From the NCBI GenBank assembly GCA_947683625.1, contig CANTUR010000039.1, positions 7,936,001 through 8,000,000 of the forward strand: a stretch of 64,000 bases of DNA, in the 5' to 3' direction. The position numbers and the translations under genes are program-made. This DNA is from Mallotus nudiflorus (taxonomy: Eukaryota > Streptophyta > Magnoliopsida > Malpighiales > Euphorbiaceae). Positions within the stretch are counted from its first letter, which is position 1; every line of letters begins with the position of its first letter. The notes below the pieces were generated by a model, which ran no database searches, had not been told where the DNA came from, and saw nothing but the letters and a program-made list of their open reading frames with translations. Positions 57,536 to 64,000 of the stretch are shown in pieces.

Positions 57536-57706
57536 TGTAATACCCTATATTTTTATTTAAATAAAGTAATTTCCAAACTGTGTTATTAATAATTACTTTT
57601 AAATTATATTATACAATTGTTAATATTATTTTAGGGTTATTAAATTATGAAATGATTATATATGTGAGTATTATTTATTTATTGTCTATAATTTCATTGT
57701 TTATTA

Positions 57707-57742
<36 letters not shown>

Positions 57743-57794
57743 TACTATTTTAAACTATTTTAACTTTAGGGCTATTTATGTGTTACTATGTACA

Positions 57795-57797
<3 letters not shown>

Positions 57798-57834
<37 letters not shown>
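57798..57834. repeat. (TA)n microsatellite
   Basis: About 18 TA units in the LTR. Confidence 0.9.
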
Positions 57835-57836
<2 letters not shown>

Positions 57837-59000
57837 TGTATGGGACCAAAACAAAAACAACAAGACAAAAAAAAAAAAAGAAAGCCACTGAGAAACGAAA
57901 AACAGAGAAAGCTCACCGTTTCCTTCCACCCGACCCTCCTACAACCTTTCCCTCTCCGTTCCTCACCATCTTTTCCTTCTTTCTCACTATGCCATTCTTC
58001 CTTCTTCACCACCAGACGCCATTGTCATTGCGCCAAGCTGCCAGGAAGGTGCTGCTCCTACCGTTCCTCATCTTCCTCCTCTGTCAGCTTCAATCCAAGT
58101 TGATCCGGTGCCACCCAAGCTTCCCCAAATTCCTTCATCCTTTTAGGTGTCTGTCCAAGCCAAGAGTCGCCGCTGCAACTCACCTCTGGCATCGGAATTG
58201 GAGGTTGAAGGTGAGTTGCTCTGTGTTGTTTTTAGGTTGATTTTAGGTCATTTTCTGGTTGTTGATCGAAATTGGATGTTGATTTTAGGTTGTTCTTAGG
58301 TGAATGTTGAATTATGCCACTTAATTGCTCCAATTCGAATTTTTTAAGCATTTTTCTTAATTTTCCTTAATTTACAGAATTTTGTATGATTTTATTTGAT
58401 TTTTATTTGAATTTATTAGATTTTAGTTTGGTTTAAGTAATGAATTAGAGTAATTATAGTTAATTGTTCTTGGTATATTAATTTTATTTAAGATTTTAGA
58501 AAATTTTTGTGTTAATTGTGAATTTAGGATTTTTGGTATTTAATTAATATTTTTATTAATTTCAAAATTATTGTGAAAAATTATGAAATTTTAATAATTG
58601 AAGTTATTAGTGAATGTTAATAATTTTAGAACTCAAATTATAATTTTTGAGATTTTTATACTATTTTTATAAATATTTTTGAGTTTATGTCAAATGTGAT
58701 TTTTAGGTTAAATTATATTTTTAGAAGAAATTATTGGTTGATTTTATGTTTTAATTATATTAGGAAGATTAATTTTGAGAAAAATAATTTTTGGATGACT
58801 AAATAATTTTTAAGGAATTTTTTTAGTACTAATAATGCATTATGTAATTTATGTATTTAGGGGTAAAAATGTAATTTTACTCTAATTATAGTTAAATATA
58901 TATTTTAGCTAGTTTTATTAATAATTAAGGGGTTTAGAGAATTTTTATAAATTAATTGATATTTTTAATTAAGTAGTGTTAATTTTAAATATTAATTCCA

Positions 59001-59004
<4 letters not shown>

Positions 59005-59037
<33 letters not shown>
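59005..59037. repeat. (AT)n microsatellite
   Basis: About 16 AT units in the LTR. Confidence 0.9.
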
Positions 59038-59040
<3 letters not shown>

Positions 59041-59860
59041 CATTATAATGGTTTTAATTTAGGCTTTAATTATATCTTGATAATGAAATGTAAATTTAGT
59101 TGTTTAATTTTTGAATAATTGAAATTTTATATATTTGTATTTATTTTTAGTATATGTGTATGTGAAATAAGTATTTTGAGAAATTAATGTTATTAATTCT
59201 TGATGTTTCGTTGAGTTGAGATCTCGGTCGGGCCTAAATGTAGTTTTTGGAGCCCGACTCGAGTGTGTATGTCTATAGTTATTAGAAATGTATTTTTATG
59301 CAGGTCTGGTTCTACCTTTGGTAGAGAGATATCTGTTTTACAAAGGAGACTCTGCCGAAATTTTGGTAGATTTTCTCATAAAACATGATATTCGTAATAA
59401 TTTCTACCGTTAGTTAGGTTTTGTCTTATCTATCGAGTATTGTCCGGTCTTCCTCGAGTCAGCCTAGAAAGTCATTGTTTTGTTGATTTTCAAATTTATT
59501 TCATAGTCATGTTTTAAAAATCGATTTGTTATTCCTTTCTAGAGCATATCGGAGCAGAAGCCGTGAGATCAAGGCAGATGTGTGGTCATCAACCTTCGCA
59601 TTCATCTTGTAAGTCAATAGAACGATCTGTGTGTGTGTTTATTTAAAGAATGCATGCGCTCATATTTTTATTATGTTGATTATATGATTTATTTAATTTA
59701 ATGCTATTATTTAAGATTTAAATGCATTTTATTTATTTAAAATCGATTTTGAGAAATTTTGGTAGAACGAGCTACTTGGTGGGCTTCACCAGGACTATGT
59801 GCACATGGTAGAGATTGAGAGATGGATCCATAATATATATGATTAGTGAACGTTAAACTA

Positions 59861-60050
59861 GGACGGGTGCCTCGATGGAAGCCTTTAGTCTCGGGGACCG
59901 CCAGTGATTGTAAGGTTATCAATGGACTAGGATGGGTGCCTCGGTCAATGCCTTTGCTCTCGGGGACCGCCAGTGCCATATATTTGGATTAAGTGAATGA
60001 CTACGACTTGGTGCCTCGGTTGATGCCTTTGCTCTCGGGGACCGGTAGTC
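59861..60050 (+). repeat. Three-copy 46-bp repeat in the Tekay LTR
   Basis: Units at 59861-59906, 59930-59975 and 60005-60050 share GGTGCCTCGG, ATGCCTTTGCTCTCGGGGACC and CAGTG, with spacers of 23 and 29 bp. Confidence 0.85.
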
Positions 60051-60666
60051 TAGTTGGAATAAGCGGGCCCAGTTGGCCATGTAGATTTTTGGGTTTAGGG
60101 TTCTACCAAGATTTTTCAAAAGCTATACTTATACACTATAAATTATTTTCACTATAGACATATAGTTTTTAAAAAGGTTATCAAACCATACAACTCTTTT
60201 TATTGACTTACTCAGTGAGGTCTGATTACCCTCAATTATTTTTTTCAGGAGCTTCGGAGTTCGACCTCAGACTACCTCCATGTCGGGTTTCTTCTTCACC
60301 AGCTATTTTATGTAGGTCATTGTAAGCTATACTGTGTGTTAATCTAGGTTGCTGCAGTAGTATATGTACTAAGAATTGTATGGTTTAAGTATGTTTGTGT
60401 AATCTATTTGTATGAACCACGCATATATATAAGGATTTAAGTTTGATTTATAATATGTAACGCCCAAGCATATTTTATTTGAGCATATGATTTGTTTATT
60501 TTTAAGAAAAATCAGCTTGATAATATGTTCCATTATAAATTAAATTTTAAAAATTAGAAGGTTTTATTTTTCTTTTCTTTTAGGCTTACTACGGGTTTCA
60601 AGGGCCTTATGCCTACCCATTCCCTAGTGCCAGTCACGTGCCTTCGGGTTTGGGTCGTGACAAAGT

Positions 60667-60678
60667 TAGTATCAGAAC
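60667..60678 (+). promoter_or_regulatory. Primer binding site, initiator tRNA-Met type, decayed
   Basis: TAGTATCAGAAC differs from TGGTATCAGAGC by two G-to-A changes and lies four bases after the LTR end. Confidence 0.75.
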
Positions 60679-60833
60679 ATAAGTTCGATTGATTGTCCAT
60701 GTCTAACTTTCTATGTAACTACTGCAGTTTTAGGATTGATAATTGTCTTTGAGATGTTCTTGTTTCTAATTCCGCGTTGCTTCAAATATTTTTACCCTGT
60801 TTTGAATTCAATTTCCCTTGTCTTCTTTTCAGA

Positions 60834-62225
60834 ATGTGGTGTGTGCGTACCAACCCCGATGTCAATCTGACCCTTAGACTTGATGAGCAGTCTGTGCAAG
60901 ATGAGGCTCCCCTTCTTGCTCCACGTCGTAGGGGCAGAGGTAGAGGTTGAGCTAGGGTAGCTGCAGTTGAGATTACTGATCAGCAGCCAGTTGAGCCTGA
61001 AGCCCCAGTTGTAGATCTCATAGCCTTTGCAACTGGACTAGTAGGGATTAATCAAGGTCTTGCAGCACTGAATCAGGCGATGCCCCTTGTACAGTAGATG
61101 CTTCAGTAAAGGAATCAAGGGATGTCAGATACTAAAGCAGCTCTTCTTTACTCTCAAATTGGTAGAGTTTCTTTTGATAGTACGGGTGATGCCTTAGATT
61201 TCATTAATGCTATTGAGGCACGTATCAGGACGGGACACATGGATTATCAGAGGATTATGATTGTGGAGTTGTCAGTTCAAGCGACAGCTCAGGACTAGTT
61301 TATGCAGTTGATTCAGCCATCGATGCACGAGCTGACTTGGCCAGAGTTTAAGGATTGCTTTTTGAGATTCTTCTGTCCTTCAGCCACCAGAGATGCCTAT
61401 AGGTGGCAGTTGCTCGACATCACTAGAGGCGATAGGTCAATGGAGGACTATACCAGAGAGTTTAATAGGTTATCCCGACATGCAGAGGATATCAGGAGGG
61501 ACCCTTATAGAGCAATGGAGCTGTATGTTACTAGATTGGGACCCACTTTTATTGGTATGCATACCGAGGACTGCACTCTAGAGAGTATGATTGAGGAGGC
61601 TTGTTTGATTGAGAGGCGACATATCCGCCAGGGCACCATGATAGATCCTTATATGGTCGAGGGCAGTGGATATGGTGTCGCTCCCAGATATCAGCAGCCA
61701 GCATTTCACATTGGTAGTTTGAGTCAACAGGCCACTGGTACTTCACAGCAGGGTGGTAGGAGGTCCAGGACCCACCGAGTTGGTCGCCATGGTTATGCCA
61801 CAAATAGAAGGAGTGGTAGAGGTCACAGATTCAGTACTAGAGTTAGTAGTAGTAGTAGTGGGCAGAGTTCCAGGCAGAGTAGTTCTAGGTCTGGAGTCAG
61901 TGCTTGCGTGAGTTATGGACGATTTCATCAGGGCTCGTGCCATATGTTGTCAGGCGCTTGCTTCAGATGTGGGCAGATTGGTCATCTTGCTAGAGCTTGT
62001 CCTCACTCCGGATACCAGCCACAGTATGTTCAGGGTTCATCTTCGTCAGTGGCTCAACCCTACTATCCGATGCCTCAGCAGTATCGAGCGCCAATACAGC
62101 CACAGCAGAGATCGCCTCAGCCTATAAGTCAGCAGGGTCAAGGTTCAATTGGTAGACCTAGCGATCATGGATTTACGTAGCCTTCAACTTCTCAGCAGGC
62201 AGGTCGTGGCCAGGCTCGAGTATTC
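60834..62225 (+). pseudogene. Tekay/Del gag
   Basis: The frame starts at ATG 60834 (MWCVRTNPDVNLTLRLDEQS). It holds the gag core (DALDFINAIEARIRTGHMDY, LTWPEFKDCFLRFFCPSATR, MEDYTREFNRLSRHAEDIRR) and the zinc knuckle CFRCGQIGHLARAC at about 61957-61999, followed by a Gln/Pro/Ser-rich tail. Five in-frame stops (60948, 61095, 61107, 61296, 62178) interrupt it with no frameshift. Gag forms the virus-like particle and packages element RNA. Confidence 0.85.
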
Positions 62226-62760
62226 ACCTTGACACCACAGGATGCTCAAACTTCAAATGCAGTGGTAGCAGGTATTCTCTCAGTCTGTGCATGTGATGCT
62301 AGAGTATTGTTTGACCCCGGTGCTTCGCATTTATTCATTTCTCCTATGTTCACTTCGAGAATCGAGTGGCAGCCTTCCAGGTTGTCCTTTCCCCTATCTG
62401 TGTCAACTTCTCTTAGTGACGAGTTGGAGACAGATGTTTTCTTTCCCTCATGTCCGGTGATAGTTAATGGTAGAAAATTATTGGCGGACTTAGTATTGCT
62501 TGATGTGCTGGAATTTAATGTCATTTTGGGTATGGATTAGTTGTCGAGGTATTATGCTTCGGTGAATTGTAGAGAGAAAGAAGTGGTGTTCATAATTCCA
62601 GATGAAGAAGAATTTTGTTTCAAGGGTGAAAAGAGCTCCATGCCTCGTAATATCATTTCTGCCATTATAGCCCAGAAGATGCTTAGAAGGGGTTGTCAGG
62701 GTTACTTGGCAGTGGTAAGAGATGTTGAGAAGGAGAATGTGGCAATTGAGCAGGTGCTAG
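62226..62760 (+). pseudogene. Tekay/Del aspartic protease
   Basis: Same frame as gag. The active site reads VLFDPGASHLFIS (D-P-G-A-S, as is common in this lineage in place of D-S-G-A), and the second conserved region VILGMD follows just before the stop at 62538. It is continuous with RT. Confidence 0.8.
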
Positions 62761-63700
62761 TAGTGTGTGAATTTCTGGATGTCTTTCCTGAAGAATTACC
62801 AGGATTACCACCAGACAGAGAGATAGAGTTCTGTATCGATGTCATACCTGGTACGAATCCTATTTCTATACCACCTTACAGAATGGCACCAACAGAATTA
62901 CAGGAGTTGAAGGAGCAGTTGCAGGAGTTACTTGATAAGGGTTTCAGTACATCAGCTTGGGGTGCTTCGGTGTTGTTTGTGAAGAAGAAGGATGGTAGCC
63001 TTCGACTCTGTATTGATTACAGGTAGTTGAATAAGGTCACCATTAAGAACAAGTACCCACTTCCGAGGATCGATGACCTGTTTGATCAACTTCAAGGTGC
63101 TACATGCTTCTCTAAAATAGATCTGAAAACTGGGTATCATCAGTTGAGGATTAGAAGAGGTGATGAGCCCAGGACAGCCTTTCGAACAAGATATGGCCAT
63201 TATGAGTTCTTAGTAATGTCCTTTGGGTTGACTAATGCTCCAGCAGCCTTTATGGACTTGATGAATCAAGTGTTTAGGCCATACTTGGACCGGTTTGTGA
63301 TAGTCTTCATTGATGATATCTTGGTTTATTCCAAGAGTGAAGCTGAGCATGCTATGCATCTGAGAAGGGTGCTTCAGACTTTAAGGGAGCACAAGTTGTA
63401 TGCCAAGTTTTCAAAGTGTGAGTTCTGGTTAAATCAAGTGGCATTTTTAGGCCACGTGGTTTTTAGAGATGGCATACAGGTAGACCCTAAGAAGATAGAG
63501 GCTATTACAGAGTGGCCGAGGTCGACTACAGTTAGAGAGGTACAGAGCTTCCTGGGTCTAGCAGGTTATTACATAAGATTTATGAAAGACTTCTCTAAAA
63601 TTGTTGCACCTTTAACAAGGTTGACCCAAGAGAGTGCTAAGTCTGTATGGACAAAAAAATACGAAGAGCACTTCCAGTTATTAAAGGACTTATTGACGTC
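62761..63700 (+). pseudogene. Tekay/Del reverse transcriptase
   Basis: Same frame. FPEELPGLPPDREIEFCIDV (start), DGSLRLCIDYR, the first catalytic aspartate in CFSKIDLKTGYHQLRI, MSFGLTNAPAAFMDLMNQVF, the catalytic pair VFIDDILVYSK (about 63304-63336), and the thumb with FLGHVVFRDGIQVDPKKIEA and SFLGLAGYYIRFMKDFSK. The single stop at 63024 is the only interruption; all catalytic residues are present. Confidence 0.9.
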
Positions 63701-64000
63701 GGCTCCAATTCTAACTTTGCCCTCTGGAAATGAAGGGTATACAGTGTATTGTGATGCTTCCAGAGTAGGATTGGGCTGTGTGTTAATGCAAAATGGCCAA
63801 GTGATTGCTTATGCTTTGAGACAGTTGAAGAAGCACGAGCAAAACTATCCTACTAATGACTTGGAGATGGCAGTCATTGTGTTTTCTTTAAAAATATGGA
63901 GGCATTACTTGTACGGGGTGACATGTGAGATATACACTGATCACAAGAGCTTGAAATATATTTTCCAGCAGAGGGACTTGAATCTGAGGCAGAGAAGATG
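63701..64000 (+). pseudogene. Tekay/Del RNase H, running off the window
   Basis: Same frame, open to the last base. YTVYCDASRVGLGCVLMQNG (first aspartate), QLKKHEQNYPTNDLEMAVIV (glutamate) and YTDHKSLKYIFQQRDLNLRQ (aspartate). This segment has no stop; integrase is expected beyond 64000. Confidence 0.88.

Larger units (their letters stand above)
57536..60662 (+). repeat. 5' LTR of the Tekay/Del-type element
   Basis: 3127 bp, TGTAATACCCTAT...GGGTCGTGACA, ending four bases before the primer site. It includes a TTA microsatellite (about 57706-57740), TA repeats (57798-57834 and 59005-59037), a three-copy 46-bp repeat (59861-60050) and a C-rich segment at 57920-58200. A 134-codon frame at 57836-58240 is within the LTR and not a gene. 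The boundary is set by the TG/CA termini and primer site, not by a second LTR. Confidence 0.75.
57536..64000 (+). mobile_element. Tekay/Del-type Ty3/gypsy chromovirus, incomplete at the window end
   Basis: 5' LTR (57536-60662), initiator tRNA-Met primer site, and one gag-pro-pol reading frame starting at 60834 that is still open at 64000. The 3.1-kb LTR starting TGTAATACCC, the single gag-pol frame, the CCHC knuckle and the protease D-P-G-A-S site fit Tekay/Del-lineage chromoviruses. Integrase, chromodomain and 3' LTR would lie outside the window. It is GC-richer and much less frameshifted than the other elements here, so probably younger. Confidence 0.85.

Noticed and set aside
57836..58240. 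134-codon plus-strand frame with a basic N terminus
   Set aside because: It lies wholly within the 5' LTR of the Tekay element next to a TA microsatellite. It has no recognisable domain and its codons are shaped by C-rich low complexity.
1..64000. tRNA, rRNA or other structured RNA genes
   Set aside because: No cloverleaf-compatible A and B box pair or rRNA-like block was noticed by eye; tRNA-like matches are only the primer sites of retroelements. A tRNAscan/Infernal run would be decisive.

Overview
This is a stretch of plant nuclear DNA, very AT-rich and built almost entirely of long terminal repeat (LTR) retrotransposons inserted into one another. One host gene is recognisable: a manganese-type cation diffusion facilitator (metal tolerance protein, MTP9/10-like) on the minus strand between about 51.65 and 56.65 kb. 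The mix of Athila, Sirevirus and Tekay/Del-type elements, the intron-rich MTP gene and the AT content point to a retrotransposon-rich flowering plant, most likely a eudicot. I cannot name the species.

Layout. (1) 1-41.4 kb: an old plus-strand Ty1/copia Sirevirus-type element is the apparent substrate, surviving as pieces at 1-484, 15004-16536, 18136-18609, 36364-39351 and 40796-41389. It is interrupted by a minus-strand Sirevirus remnant (485-15003), which is itself interrupted by a minus-strand Athila-type Ty3/gypsy element (790-11420, 5-bp target duplication ATGTG). Further interruptions are a solo LTR (16542-18130, duplication TCTTC), a second large plus-strand Athila element (18610-36363) carrying its own nested solo LTR (25267-27442, duplication CAAGT), and a fragment of the same LTR family as the first solo LTR (39352-40795). 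(2) 41.4-46.7 kb: the 3' half of another minus-strand Sirevirus (LTR, polypurine tract, env-like ORF, RNase H, RT). It is fused head-on at about 46.68 kb to a minus-strand Ty3/gypsy protease/RT fragment (46.68-47.83 kb). (3) 48.3-51.4 kb: a 5'-truncated plus-strand Ty1/copia element with its 3' LTR, ending about 250 bp from the MTP stop codon. (4) 51.65-56.9 kb: the MTP gene with five shared coding exons and two different candidate first exons (54531-54690 and 56450-56651). Both have phase-1 donors that fit the same acceptor. The distal one has a TATA-like box and two tandem CACGTG boxes. (5) 57.5-64.0 kb: the 5' LTR (about 3.1 kb), primer site, gag, protease, RT and part of RNase H of a plus-strand Tekay/Del-type element that runs off the end. 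Its 3.2 kb reading frame is broken only by in-frame stops.

The retroelement genes are all decayed by stops, frameshifts or deletions, so most coding entries are pseudogenes. Only the MTP gene looks functional: it would encode a six-span Mn2+ transporter of the vacuolar/Golgi/prevacuolar membrane type, of 405 or 391 residues depending on the first exon. All family assignments come from reading translated motifs by eye; no database search was run.
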